NCBI GenBank assembly: GCA_927797885.1
Contig: OV696605.1
Location: forward strand, 248,001 to 312,000
Direction of reading: 5' to 3'
Origin: Gloeomargaritales cyanobacterium VI4D9
Lineage (GTDB): Bacteria; Cyanobacteriota; Cyanobacteriia; Gloeomargaritales; Gloeomargaritaceae
DNA: 64,000 bases
Positions 1 to 9,244 of this stretch are shown one piece after another. A program made the translations under genes and the position numbers. The notes under the pieces are model-generated. The model did no database searches. It saw nothing but the letters and a program-made list of their open reading frames with translations, and was not told the origin of the DNA. Every line of letters begins with the position of its first letter. Position 1 is the first letter of the stretch.

Positions 1-180
1 AAGCGCCCCCACCAAGCTCACCGTACCCACCATCACCAGGGTCATGGGAATCGCCGTCTGCGGATCAATCCCCATTACATAGACCAACACCGGCAAAGCC
101 AGCACCGACCCCCCACCCCCCAACAGCCCCAAACTCAGCCCGATCAGCACCGCCAGGGCATAACCCACCGCTACTGCCAT
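1..180 (-). CDS. TauE/SafE (TSUP) family permease, N-terminal part
   Basis: The gene runs off the left edge; only the first 60 codons are present. The ATG is at 180 and overlaps the end of the rhodanese gene by 10 nt, so the two are translationally linked. The visible protein is very hydrophobic, with a glycine run (LLGGGGSVLALP) followed by a second hydrophobic segment (IPMTLVMVGT), typical of the first repeat of sulfite exporter TauE/SafE (DUF81) permeases. TSUP proteins move small sulfur or organic anions across the inner membrane, and fusions or neighbours with rhodanese and persulfide dioxygenase are common. By context it probably exports sulfite or thiosulfate made by the upstream enzymes. 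The substrate is inferred. Confidence 0.8.
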   Translation of the reverse strand, partial: MAVAVGYALAVLIGLSLGLLGGGGSVLALPVLVYVMGIDPQTAIPMTLVMVGTVSLVGAL

Positions 181-722
181 GACTGCCCCGCCCGGCGATT
201 GTAGGGCAACCGCGCCAACAGCATCCCCAGCGCACAGGTATTGGTCACCCCGGCAAACACCAGACCCGCCCCCACGAACCCACTCAGGAGCAAAAACCAG
301 GGAGAAACCGTCGCCCCCAACACCGTTCCGAGCAGAACCAGGGAACCCGCCACGATCTGCACCTGCCGAAACAGACTGATGGGTGCTTTGGGGTCACGCG
401 CCACCGGATAACCCGCCCGTTTCCAAGCGGTAATCCCCCCATCCAAATGCACCACCTGCGACCAACCCGCCGCCAACAACCGCTGTGCCGCCTGCTGGGA
501 ACGTCGCCCGGATTGACAATACAACACCACCCGTTGCTCTGGGGATAAACCCTCCCCGCTGAACTGGGACAAAGGCTGGGAAATCGCCCCCGGAATCCGT
601 TCCCCCGCATACTCCACCGGTTCCCGCACATCTACTAAAACAATCTCCCCAGCCGCCAACCGTTCCCGCACCGTCGTCGCATCCCAGGTTTGTACCCCTG
701 CGCTGGTTTGTAGAGATTCCAT
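171..722 (-). CDS. Membrane-anchored rhodanese (YgaP-like sulfurtransferase)
   Basis: About 183 aa. An N-terminal rhodanese domain (residues 15-110) carries the active-site loop CQSGRRS with Cys69. It is followed by two hydrophobic helices (about 125-165) of the DUF2892 type, as in E. coli YgaP. The enzyme would transfer sulfane sulfur through a cysteine persulfide at the cytoplasmic face of the membrane. I chose the ATG at 722 because an AGGAGG Shine-Dalgarno lies 8 nt before it; a GTG at 731 overlaps that site. It is the second gene of a minus-strand operon, 56 nt after the persulfide dioxygenase and overlapping the TSUP permease. Confidence 0.9.
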   Translation of the reverse strand: MESLQTSAGVQTWDATTVRERLAAGEIVLVDVREPVEYAGERIPGAISQPLSQFSGEGLSPEQRVVLYCQSGRRSQQAAQRLLAAGWSQVVHLDGGITAWKRAGYPVARDPKAPISLFRQVQIVAGSLVLLGTVLGATVSPWFLLLSGFVGAGLVFAGVTNTCALGMLLARLPYNRRAGQSWQ

Positions 723-778
723 CTTTCTCACCTCCTAAATGTAAGGTAAATATGATGCAGAAATAATTACCCGTGCTT

Positions 779-1474
779 CTAAACCACCGCCACTTGCCCA
801 CACTGCTGATTGGCAGGCACCGCTTCCGCAATTTTTTGTGGGTCGGGCAACTTCAACCCCTGCATAAAGGCAATAAATTCCTCCCGGGAACGTCCCGCCA
901 AACGAGGATTCCAGCGTTTTTCCTCCCCAATCGTGGACACCGTATGCCCCCGGTAATCATGCCCCGGATACACCCAGACCCCATCATCCAGGGTAAACAG
1001 CCTTTGGGTAATCGCATCGTACAGCTTCCCCGCATCCCCGCTCTGGAAATCCGTCCGCCCACAGCCCCGAATGAACAGGGAATCCCCGGTCAACAAATGG
1101 GTATGATTCACCAAGTACGCCAGATGGCTGTCCGTGTGCCCCAGTGTGGCAATCGCCTGAATGGGAATCGCCCCCACCTGCACCACCTCCCCATCCTGGA
1201 GCAACCGGTCCGCACAGGTCACCTGGGCACCCGCCGGGACGATGCCCAAACACCCCGTCAACTCCCGCAATTTCCCCGTCCCCGTGATGTGATCCGCATG
1301 GACATGGGTATCCAAGGCATAACGGAGCGTCAAGCCCAACTCCCGCAACAACTGCATATCCCGCTCCACCTGCTCCAACACTGGGTCCACCAACGCCGCC
1401 TCCCGGGTGTCCGGGTCAGCCACTAAATAGGTGTACGTCCAGGTCTCCCGGTCAAACAACTGCCGAAATAGCAT
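779..1474 (-). CDS. Persulfide dioxygenase-like MBL-fold protein (ETHE1/Blh type)
   Basis: 231 aa. The metallo-beta-lactamase motif THVHADH is at residues 56-62, followed by GHTDSH (second metal region), GDSLF and YPGHDY. Length, the short C-terminal region and the motif pattern fit ETHE1-type persulfide dioxygenases, which oxidise glutathione persulfide to sulfite with one Fe(II), better than glyoxalase II. The start is supported by a strong GGAGGGG Shine-Dalgarno 5 nt upstream. First gene of the sulfur operon, divergent from an ArsR-type regulator across a 124-bp AT-rich region. Substrate specificity is inferred from family and context. Confidence 0.9.
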   Translation of the reverse strand: MLFRQLFDRETWTYTYLVADPDTREAALVDPVLEQVERDMQLLRELGLTLRYALDTHVHADHITGTGKLRELTGCLGIVPAGAQVTCADRLLQDGEVVQVGAIPIQAIATLGHTDSHLAYLVNHTHLLTGDSLFIRGCGRTDFQSGDAGKLYDAITQRLFTLDDGVWVYPGHDYRGHTVSTIGEEKRWNPRLAGRSREEFIAFMQGLKLPDPQKIAEAVPANQQCGQVAVV

Positions 1475-1510
1475 TCTGCCCCTCCTGTAATCAACCTTCC
1501 TTGATAATGG

Positions 1511-1560
1511 ACTAATTATATTATTATATAGTAATTTAACTAACGAGAGCTATAATATGA
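1511..1560. promoter_or_regulatory. Divergent AT-rich promoter/operator between sulfur operon and ArsR gene
   Basis: An island rich in A+T in otherwise GC-rich DNA. A perfect TATAAT at 1551-1556 suits the rightward regulator gene. On the minus strand another TATAAT (1528-1523) suits the sulfur operon. The minus -10 lies inside an imperfect palindrome whose arms AATTA (1514-1518) and TAATT (1532-1536) flank it. ArsR-family repressors bind such AT-rich palindromes over the promoter. The operator role is inference. Confidence 0.5.
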
Positions 1561-1598
1561 CAAGGTGAGCAAGAGATGGCAGGGGGCTTACGGGTGCG

Positions 1599-1964
1599 AT
1601 GGTCGTGATGAGCAAAGCGGTACTCCACCAGGTGGCCGAGTACTTCAAAGTGCTGTCGGAGGTCAGCCGGTTGGAGGTGTTATGTAGTCTCAAGGACGGG
1701 GCGAAAAACGTGACCCAGATCATGGCCGAGACGGGGTTAGGGCAAGCCAATGTCTCCAAGCATCTGAAAATCCTTACCCAAGCCGGGATGGTCAAGCGGC
1801 GACCCCAGGGCATCCAGGTGTATTACGAAATCAGTGACCCCAGGATTTTACCCATGTGTGAATTGGTCTGTCAGGGGTTACAAAACCGCTTGCAATTTCA
1901 GTTACAAGAGTTTCATCCCACCCCTCGGTCGCAGGGGCAAAGCGACAACTTATTTGCTAATTAA
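1599..1964 (+). CDS. ArsR-family repressor, candidate persulfide sensor (SqrR/BigR-like)
   Basis: 121 aa winged-helix protein. The recognition helix region reads TGLGQANVSKHLKIL (residues 45-59) and the wing RRPQGIQVYYEI follows. The arsenic motif (CVC in alpha-3) is absent. Cys29 sits at the end of the second helix in the pattern RLEVLCSL, and Cys87 and Cys91 lie in the C-terminal helix. This matches the placement of the two cysteines that form a tetrasulfide link in SqrR and BigR. It is divergent from persulfide dioxygenase, rhodanese and TSUP genes, the usual regulon of such sensors. Start: ATG 1599, with another in-frame ATG at 1608. An AGGGGG sequence at 1581-1586 may be the ribosome site. 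Confidence 0.85.
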   Translation: MVVMSKAVLHQVAEYFKVLSEVSRLEVLCSLKDGAKNVTQIMAETGLGQANVSKHLKILTQAGMVKRRPQGIQVYYEISDPRILPMCELVCQGLQNRLQFQLQEFHPTPRSQGQSDNLFAN

Positions 1965-1975
1965 AGGGCGCTTTT

Positions 1976-2095
1976 AGGGCACCTCTATTTATTGATTTTT
2001 ACACTTACACGGTAGGCTCGGAAGCCCCATTCTGTTGACAATTATCAATAATGCAGGGTTCATTCCCAATAGCCGTGAATTAATCGAGGTGCCCT
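1976..2095. repeat. Repeat family C, copy 1 (complete)
   Basis: 120-bp element with inverted ends AGGGCACCTCT and AGGTGCCCT. Near-identical copies are found at 9122-9244, 53339-53435 and 59859-60080, with right-end relics near 10108-10125, 35282-35293 and 38990-39004. The interior has no ORF. MITE-like. It is followed 5 bp later by a family B copy, so the 1965-2436 gap is mostly repeat DNA. Confidence 0.85.
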
Positions 2096-2099
2096 GAAA

Positions 2100-2220
2100 T
2101 TACAGTCTATTTATCAATTAAAGGATACAAAAAAGCCTTGATTATCCTAAAGGCTTAGCATGATTGATCTACGGCAACTGGGGTTCAACTGTATCCCATA
2201 ACCGCTCAAAAGACTGTAAT
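2100..2220. repeat. Repeat family B, copy 1
   Basis: About 120 bp with ends TACAGTCT and AGACTGTA and an internal direct/inverted pairing (AAGGATAC near the left end, GTATCCCATAAC near the right end). Other copies: 9654-9770 (diverged), 9817-9935, 9947-10063 (inverted, diverged), 35164-35282 and 38745-38863. The remaining sequence to 2436 shows nothing recognisable apart from the thiS upstream region. Confidence 0.85.
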
Positions 2221-2436
2221 TAAGAGACAAGCTCATGGCTTTTTAAGTTTTGATAACTTTCGGGCGAGAACCTTAGCCGCATTCTCTGATTAGAAAAAAT
2301 TATCACCCTAAATCTAGGAGAGCCTAAAAAAGAAATAACTTTGCAGTCATGTCCCCTAGGGTTTAGCGCAACAAATTCCCCGCCCTAATGCGATAAAATT
2401 TACGCAAATGGGTGAAATCAGCACTTTACATCAGAC

Positions 2437-2649
2437 ATGATGACGACTGTCGCCTTTTGGCTCAACGGCACCGCCCATCCCCATCGCCCCGGTCTCTCGG
2501 TAGCGGAGTTACTGGCGGAATGCGGGTGGCATCAAAAACCCGTTGTGATTGAGTACAACGGGGAAATTTTGCACCGCCCTTGGTGGGCAACAACCCCGAT
2601 CCAACCGGGGGATAAAATCGAGGTGGTGACGATTGTGGGCGGCGGATGA
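2437..2649 (+). CDS. thiS: ThiS, sulfur carrier protein for thiazole synthesis
   Basis: 70 aa beta-grasp protein ending in VTIVGGG, the C-terminal Gly-Gly that is adenylated and thiocarboxylated to donate sulfur to the thiamine thiazole. The N-terminal segment FWLNG and the SVAELL helix fit ThiS. Starts at ATG 2437 (another ATG follows directly). The stop codon overlaps the ruvC start in an ATGA, so the two genes are co-translated. A thiS gene ahead of ruvC rather than beside thiG or thiE is unusual. Confidence 0.88.
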   Translation: MMTTVAFWLNGTAHPHRPGLSVAELLAECGWHQKPVVIEYNGEILHRPWWATTPIQPGDKIEVVTIVGGG

Positions 2650-3128
2650 CCCGCATCCTTGGCTTTGACCCCGGCCTGGCCACCCTGGGGTACGGGGTGA
2701 TTGATATTGAACAAAAACGCCCGGTCATGCGGGATTTTGGCGTGATCCACACCCCCGCCCACCAATCCCTGGGGGAACGCCTGTGTACGATTTACGAAGA
2801 TGTGCATACGTTGTTAGAACAATGGCAACCGGCACAGGTAGCGGCTGAGAAGTTATTTTTTTACCGGATGGCGAATACGATTACGGTGGCGCAGGCGCGG
2901 GGGGTGCTGTTGTTGGTTTTGGCGCAGCGGGGACTGTCCCTGGTGGAATTTGCCCCGCCGGTGGTTAAGCAAACCCTAACGGGCTATGGCAAGGCGGATA
3001 AACAGGCGGTGCAACAGGCGGTGGCGCAGGAATTGACCCTGGAGCGGATTCCCCGCCCGGATGATGCCGCCGATGCCCTGGCGGTGGCTCTGACCGCTTG
3101 GCTACAGATGGGGGTGCCGGAGTCTTAA
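2646..3128 (+). CDS. ruvC: RuvC, Holliday junction resolvase
   Basis: 160 aa, normal length for the family. Catalytic acidic residues are visible: Asp in [12 protein letters not shown] near the N-terminus, Glu in VAAEKLFF, and the C-terminal pair in [14 protein letters not shown]. RuvC is a dimeric Mg2+-dependent nuclease that cuts four-way junctions made during recombination and fork repair. It overlaps thiS by 4 nt and precedes glgP by about 80 nt. Confidence 0.95.
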   Translation: MTRILGFDPGLATLGYGVIDIEQKRPVMRDFGVIHTPAHQSLGERLCTIYEDVHTLLEQWQPAQVAAEKLFFYRMANTITVAQARGVLLLVLAQRGLSLVEFAPPVVKQTLTGYGKADKQAVQQAVAQELTLERIPRPDDAADALAVALTAWLQMGVPES

Positions 3129-3211
3129 ACAAAACCTGAAAAAATGACACCCTGGGAGGGACTCCGCCCATAATTGGGGTGTCTGTTGATACCGATTCTC
3201 CAGGTGCTTGT

Positions 3212-5731
3212 ATGACGACTGCGATGCCCGTAGCTCCCCAGTATGAGGATGACCGGACTGGGTTGAGTGTGGAAACGCTGAAACGAGCTTTTATGGACAA
3301 CTTGTTTTATATCCAGGGCAAGTTTCCCCAAATTGCGTCCCAAAATGATTATTATATGGCGCTGGCTTATACGGTGCGGGATCGGATGTTGCAACGGTGG
3401 ATCAGCACGGCGCAGACCTACACCACCCAGCAATCCCGGACGGTGTGTTATCTCTCGGCGGAATTTCTCATGGGGCCGCACCTGGGAAATAATTTGATCA
3501 ATTTGGGGATTTACGACCAGGTCAAACAGGCGATTACGGAACTGGGGTTGGATTTTGAGACCCTGCTGTACCAGGAGGAGGAACCGGGGCTGGGCAACGG
3601 GGGGTTGGGGCGGTTGGCGGCCTGTTTTTTGGACTCCCTGGCGACCCTACAAATTCCGGCGATTGGCTATGGGATTCGCTATGAATTTGGCATTTTTGAC
3701 CAGGAAATCCGGGACGGCTGGCAGGTGGAAATTACGGATAAGTGGTTGCGCTTCGGCAATCCCTGGGAATTGCCCCGACCGGAATGGGCGGTAGAGGTGA
3801 AATTGGGCGGGCATACGGAAGCCTACACGGATGAACAGGGGCAGTACCGGGTGCGCTGGCATCCCTACCAGGTGATCAAGGGGGTGCCCTACGACACGCC
3901 GATTTTGGGTTATCTGGTGAATACGGCGAATACCCTGCGCCTATGGAAGGCGGAAGCCCCGGAGTCCTTTGATTTCACTGCCTTTAACCGGGGGGATTAC
4001 TACGGGGCGGTGGATGAAAAAATCATTTCCGAAAACGTCACCAAGGTGCTTTACCCCAACGATGAACCCCTCCAGGGCAAGCGCCTGCGCCTGATTCAAC
4101 AAATTTTCTTCGTTTCCTGTTCCTTGCAGGATATGTTCCGCATCCTCCGGGGGCAGGGGTTGCCGGTGACCCGCTTTCATGAAAAATTCGCTATCCAACT
4201 GAATGACACCCACCCGGCAGTGGCGGTGGCGGAATTGATGCGGTTGTTGCTGGATGAATACGGGGTGGATTGGGATACGGCTTGGGACATCACCACCCGC
4301 AGTTGCGCCTACACCAACCATACCCTCCTGCCGGAAGCCCTGGAGCGTTGGCCGTTGAGTTTGTTTGGTTCCCTGTTGCCCCGGCATTTGGAAATTATTT
4401 ATGAAATCAACCGGCGGTTTTTGGATTTGGTGCGGGAGCGGTTCCCGGGGGATGCGGGCAAAATTCAGCGGATGTCCTTGATTGATGAAAGTGGCGAACG
4501 CTACGTCCGCATGGCGAATCTGGCGACGGTGGGCAGTAGGGCGGTGAATGGGGTGGCGGCGCTGCACACGGACCTGCTGAAACAAACGGTGCTGAAGGAT
4601 TTTTACGACCTGTGGCCGGACAAGTTCCAAAATAAAACCAATGGGGTCACCCCCCGGCGCTGGATGCTATTGAGCAATTTGCGGTTGAGCAAGCTGATCG
4701 CCAGCCGCATTGGCAAAACCTGGGTCACCCACTACGACGAATTGCAACGGTTGGAAGAGCATATCCATGACCCGGAATTTCGGCAGGAATGGCGGGACAT
4801 CAAACAGGCGATCAAGCAAGACCTGATGGGCTACATCCAGGAGCGCACGGGCATTCTGGTCAACCCAGATTCGATTTTTGATGTGCAAATCAAGCGCATC
4901 CACGAGTACAAACGGCAACATTTGCAAGCCCTGCATATTATTGCCCTGTACAACCGGCTCAAACGTGACCCCAACCTGAATATCCCCGCCCGCACCTTCC
5001 TGTTTGGGGGTAAAGCGGCACCGGGGTATTTCATGGCGAAATTGATCATCAAACTGATTAATTCCATCGGGGAAGTGGTCAATAACGACCCGGATATTCA
5101 GGGGAAAATCAAGGTGGTGTTTTTGCCGGATTACAATGTCAAATTTGCCCAACGGGTGTTTCCTGCCGCCGACCTCTCGGAGCAAATTTCCACCGCTGGG
5201 AAGGAAGCCTCCGGGACCGGGAACATGAAGTTTGCCATGAACGGAGCCTTGACCATCGGCACCCTGGACGGGGCGAATGTGGAAATCCGGGAGAAGGTGG
5301 GGGCGGAAAATTTCTTCCTATTTGGCTTAAATGCCCAGGAAGTCATGGCACTGCGGGCGCACGGCTACCGACCTTGGGAATATTACAACAACAACCCGGT
5401 GCTGAAAGAGGTGATTGACCAGATCGCCGGGGGGATGTTCTCCCGGGGGGATAGCTCCCTGTTCCGCCCGATTGTGGACTCCCTGCTCAACCACGACCCG
5501 TTTTTCCTGATGGCGGATTTTCAATCCTTTATTGACTGCCAGGAGCAGGTCAGCCAAGCCTACCAGGATACGGAGCGGTGGACGCGGATGTCGATTCTGA
5601 ACACGGCTCGCACCGGGTTTTTCTCCTCGGACCGGAGTATGCAGGAGTATTGCCAAGACATTTGGCACGTCTCGCCGGTACCCATCGAGGTCAAACCCTA
5701 CGACCACAACCAAGCCGGTCAGCACATCTAG
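3212..5731 (+). CDS. glgP: Glycogen phosphorylase
   Basis: 839 aa from ATG 3212. It releases glucose-1-phosphate from glycogen using pyridoxal phosphate. The PLP site is seen as EASGTGNMKFAMNGALTIG; NGGLGRLAACFLDSLA and the QLNDTHPAVAVAELMR block are other family signatures. A GTG at 3179 would add 11 residues, but it lies in the arm of a hairpin (3145-3181, GACACCC with GGGGTGTC), so the ATG is preferred and matches the usual MTT-type N-terminus. The histidine phosphatase follows at 9 nt, and gap1 next; this groups carbon-storage and glycolytic functions. Confidence 0.95.
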   Translation: MTTAMPVAPQYEDDRTGLSVETLKRAFMDNLFYIQGKFPQIASQNDYYMALAYTVRDRMLQRWISTAQTYTTQQSRTVCYLSAEFLMGPHLGNNLINLGIYDQVKQAITELGLDFETLLYQEEEPGLGNGGLGRLAACFLDSLATLQIPAIGYGIRYEFGIFDQEIRDGWQVEITDKWLRFGNPWELPRPEWAVEVKLGGHTEAYTDEQGQYRVRWHPYQVIKGVPYDTPILGYLVNTANTLRLWKAEAPESFDFTAFNRGDYYGAVDEKIISENVTKVLYPNDEPLQGKRLRLIQQIFFVSCSLQDMFRILRGQGLPVTRFHEKFAIQLNDTHPAVAVAELMRLLLDEYGVDWDTAWDITTRSCAYTNHTLLPEALERWPLSLFGSLLPRHLEIIYEINRRFLDLVRERFPGDAGKIQRMSLIDESGERYVRMANLATVGSRAVNGVAALHTDLLKQTVLKDFYDLWPDKFQNKTNGVTPRRWMLLSNLRLSKLIASRIGKTWVTHYDELQRLEEHIHDPEFRQEWRDIKQAIKQDLMGYIQERTGILVNPDSIFDVQIKRIHEYKRQHLQALHIIALYNRLKRDPNLNIPARTFLFGGKAAPGYFMAKLIIKLINSIGEVVNNDPDIQGKIKVVFLPDYNVKFAQRVFPAADLSEQISTAGKEASGTGNMKFAMNGALTIGTLDGANVEIREKVGAENFFLFGLNAQEVMALRAHGYRPWEYYNNNPVLKEVIDQIAGGMFSRGDSSLFRPIVDSLLNHDPFFLMADFQSFIDCQEQVSQAYQDTERWTRMSILNTARTGFFSSDRSMQEYCQDIWHVSPVPIEVKPYDHNQAGQHI

Positions 5732-5739
5732 GGGGTTTT

Positions 5740-6378
5740 ATGGGACTGCATTTGTATTTGCTGCGGCATGGGGAAACCACCTTTAGCCAAACCGGCGGCT
5801 ACTGCGGCCATCTCGACCCGGAGTTGACCAGCGAGGGGCAGAAAATGGCGGTGGAATTTGCCCAGGCGTACCAACATTTACCCTGGCAGGCAATCTTTGC
5901 CAGTCCCATGCGGCGGGCGGTGGCGACGGCGGAACCCTTGGCAAAAGCGGTGGGGCTGTCTTTGCAACTGCGGGACGGGTTGAAGGAGGGGTACTACGGC
6001 GTTTGGGAGGGGCAAACCCCGGAGTGGGTTAAAGAGCATCATCTGGAGGACTACATCCGCTGGATGACCGAACCCGCTTGGAACAGTCCCACGGGGGGCG
6101 AAACGGCGGTACAAATTGCGACCCGGGCGATGGCGGTCATTGCCGAAATCGAAGCCAACTATACGGAGGGGTCGGTGCTGGTGGTGTCCCACAAGGCCAC
6201 CCTGCGGATTATTTTGTGTAGTCTGCTGGGGATTGACCTGGGACGGTATCGGGACCGGATTAATATCTTGGTAGCCTCAGTCAGCCTGGTGCGGTTTACC
6301 CAGTACGGTCCCCTGTTGGAATTCATGGGGGATCGGAACCACCTCAATCCCGAATTGCGCTCCCGCCCTGGCACCTAA
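5740..6378 (+). CDS. Histidine phosphatase (phosphoglycerate mutase-like)
   Basis: 212 aa. The N-terminal catalytic motif YLLRHGETTFS contains the phosphorylated His; the second His is in VVSHKATLR near residue 148. The Glu of the EGYYGVWEG block completes the active site. It belongs to the dPGM/broad phosphatase branch, so the substrate could be phosphoglycerate, a sugar phosphate or another phosphoester. The start is set by ATG 5740, just after the glgP stop; upstream in-frame sequence only shadows glgP. Confidence 0.9.
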   Translation: MGLHLYLLRHGETTFSQTGGYCGHLDPELTSEGQKMAVEFAQAYQHLPWQAIFASPMRRAVATAEPLAKAVGLSLQLRDGLKEGYYGVWEGQTPEWVKEHHLEDYIRWMTEPAWNSPTGGETAVQIATRAMAVIAEIEANYTEGSVLVVSHKATLRIILCSLLGIDLGRYRDRINILVASVSLVRFTQYGPLLEFMGDRNHLNPELRSRPGT

Positions 6379-6423
6379 GCGAGTGCTAATCGTGAATGGG
6401 TTTTTGTCCTGATTTTGGAGTGA

Positions 6424-7455
<1,032 letters not shown>

Positions 7456-7458
7456 CCG

Positions 7459-8298
7459 ATGGGTGCAAATTCCTGGTATGAATGGCTCTTCCGGGGTTTG
7501 CGCCTATTCGGAGGGATTTATGTGGGTTTATTGTTGGTGTTGCTATTTGGTCAAACCCGGCTGATGTATTTTCCCAGTCGCCAAATTATTAACACCCCCA
7601 AAGACACGGGGTTGGACTACGAAGACCTGCGCCTCATGACCAGCGATGGGGTGACGATTGCCGCCTGGTGGATTCCCGGAGAAGATCCTCATGCCCCGGT
7701 GATTTTATTTGCCCACGGGAATGGGGGAAATATCAGCTATCGTCTGCCCTACATTCGGATTTTTCAGCAAATGGGCTTGGCCAGCCTGTTTTTTGACTAC
7801 CGGGGTTATGGGGAAAGTGAGGGGGAACCGAGCGAACAGGGTACTTATTTAGACGGCGAAGCCAGTTGGCAATATCTCACCCAAACCCGGGGCATTGCTC
7901 CCCAACAAATTATTATTTACGGAGAATCCTTGGGCGGGGGAATTGCTACCTATTTAGCGGCGAAATATCAACCGGCGGGGTTAATTTTAGGGTCAACCTT
8001 TACCAGCGTTCCTGACCGGGCGAAAGAGCTTTTTCCGTTCATGCCCGTTGATCTCCTTGCCCAATTTCAGTACAACAATTTGGAACGTTTAGGACAAATT
8101 CATGTGCCGGTTTTAATTATTCACAGCCCCCAGGATGAAATTATTCCGCTTCACCACGGGCGCAGGTTGTATGAAGCGGCGAATGAACCCAAATTTTTCC
8201 TAGAAATTCAAGGCAGTCACAACGAAGGTTTTTTGGATTCACTCCCCATTTATCAAGCGGGAATTGAGCAATTTGTCCGGGGAATTATGCAAAAATAA
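7459..8298 (+). CDS. Alpha/beta hydrolase with N-terminal membrane anchor (Bem46-like)
   Basis: 279 aa. A hydrophobic helix spans about residues 10-30. The oxyanion region FAHGNGGN, the nucleophile elbow YGESLGGG with Ser, the Asp in IHSPQDEIIP and the His in GSHNEGF form the expected triad. This is the Bem46/YtmA-like branch of membrane-tethered hydrolases; the substrate is unknown. It starts 3 nt after the gap1 stop and is probably co-transcribed. Confidence 0.87.
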   Translation: MGANSWYEWLFRGLRLFGGIYVGLLLVLLFGQTRLMYFPSRQIINTPKDTGLDYEDLRLMTSDGVTIAAWWIPGEDPHAPVILFAHGNGGNISYRLPYIRIFQQMGLASLFFDYRGYGESEGEPSEQGTYLDGEASWQYLTQTRGIAPQQIIIYGESLGGGIATYLAAKYQPAGLILGSTFTSVPDRAKELFPFMPVDLLAQFQYNNLERLGQIHVPVLIIHSPQDEIIPLHHGRRLYEAANEPKFFLEIQGSHNEGFLDSLPIYQAGIEQFVRGIMQK

Positions 8299-8390
8299 TG
8301 ATTAGTGACGAATAGCTTGGGGATGGCTTATCACTCCCGGAACCTATACAATTCTATTGCGTTCAAAAAACTATCTCGGAATGGGCAACT

Positions 8391-8626
8391 ATGGATTAGA
8401 AAATTTTTTTAGCCGTATTCAGTACAGTTTTTTTTGCTGAATTAGGGGATAAAACCCAATTGGCAACCGTACTGTTTGCCTCGGAACGGACGTAAATGGC
8501 TAGTATTGGGTGCCGCCTCCCTAGCTTTGGTGTCAACTTCCGCCGTTGGTGCATCCCAAATTCCTCCACTACCTTGCAGGCGCAGGCTTCATCGTCATTG
8601 GCATATTCACACTGGTCAAGGCATAA
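8391..8626 (+). pseudogene. Decayed GDT1/UPF0016 family transporter gene
   Basis: The frame from ATG 8391 reads M-D-stop and then, after the early TAG, AVFSTVFFAELGDKTQLATV, the first E-x-GDKT cation motif of UPF0016/TMEM165 (Mnx-type Mn/Ca exporters). A TAA follows at the FASERT position. The +1 frame then gives WLVLGAASLALVSTSAVG, and a further shift gives AGFIVIGIFTLVKA ending in TAA at 8624-8626. So one half-repeat of the family can be read through one nonsense codon, a stop and at least two frameshifts. It does not appear functional. The 3' end overlaps the MAPEG gene on the other strand by 11 nt. Confidence 0.85.
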
Positions 8627-9035
8627 GGCTGATTTTGGTAATGGCCGTTCCATAGAGACTGGCAATGCAACCCAAACTGACGATCCAGGCCAGACCCCGT
8701 AATGGAAATATCTTGATAATGTAAAACAAACTATGAGCCAACCGGCTAAGCAGATAGGTAATTACCACCGCATTGGTATAGAGGGAGCCAGCTTGGGCAA
8801 AAACCACCAAAATCACCGCCGGGGCAAACAGGGTAAAACTTTCAAAGGCATTTTGGTGCGCCCAAGTCGCCCGTTGGGCATAGGGGGGCAATTTGTCAAA
8901 AATCGCCCGGGGAGCGTTGGGGTCAAACCCGCTTGTGACTCGTCCGTAGGCCACCAATAGGTAGGGCAGGTAAATCAGTCCAGCGGCGATGGCAATTCCC
9001 CAATACAAAACCTGTTGGGGTGGAATCGGTAGGGA
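8616..9035 (-). CDS. MAPEG-family membrane protein
   Basis: 139 aa from ATG 9035; a GTG at 9068 would add 11 residues. Four hydrophobic helices are visible, with the loop containing RATWAHQNAFESFTLFAPAV between helices 1 and 2, characteristic of the MAPEG superfamily (membrane-associated eicosanoid/glutathione metabolism). Bacterial MAPEG members may have glutathione transferase or peroxidase activity, but most are uncharacterised. Confidence 0.85.
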   Translation of the reverse strand, partial: SLPIPPQQVLYWGIAIAAGLIYLPYLLVAYGRVTSGFDPNAPRAIFDKLPPYAQRATWAHQNAFESFTLFAPAVILVVFAQAGSLYTNAVVITYLLSRLAHSLFYIIKIFPLRGLAWIVSLGCIASLYGTAITKISLMP

Positions 9036-9121
9036 CATCAGTAAAATCAGGGCGGAACGACTGAGCACTTAACTTATATCATATGACAATCTTAGATGAC
9101 TCATGTAAATACAGCCTATTA

Positions 9122-9244
9122 AGGGTACCTCTATTTATTGATTTTTGTACTTACACGGCAGGCTTGGAAGCCCCATTCTCTCATTGGCAATTATCAATAA
9201 CGTAGGGGTCATTCTCAATAGCCATGAATTAATATGAGGTGCCC
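9122..9244. repeat. Repeat family C, copy 2
   Basis: Left end AGGGTACCTC, right end GAGGTGCCC; about 123 bp and closely similar to 1976-2095. Its right end directly abuts the IS5-type transposase fragment. Confidence 0.85.

Noticed and set aside
773-1426. 217-codon frame opposite the persulfide dioxygenase gene
   Set aside because: Rich in His, Pro, Arg and Gln as expected for the antisense of a GC-rich gene; the minus strand has clear catalytic motifs.
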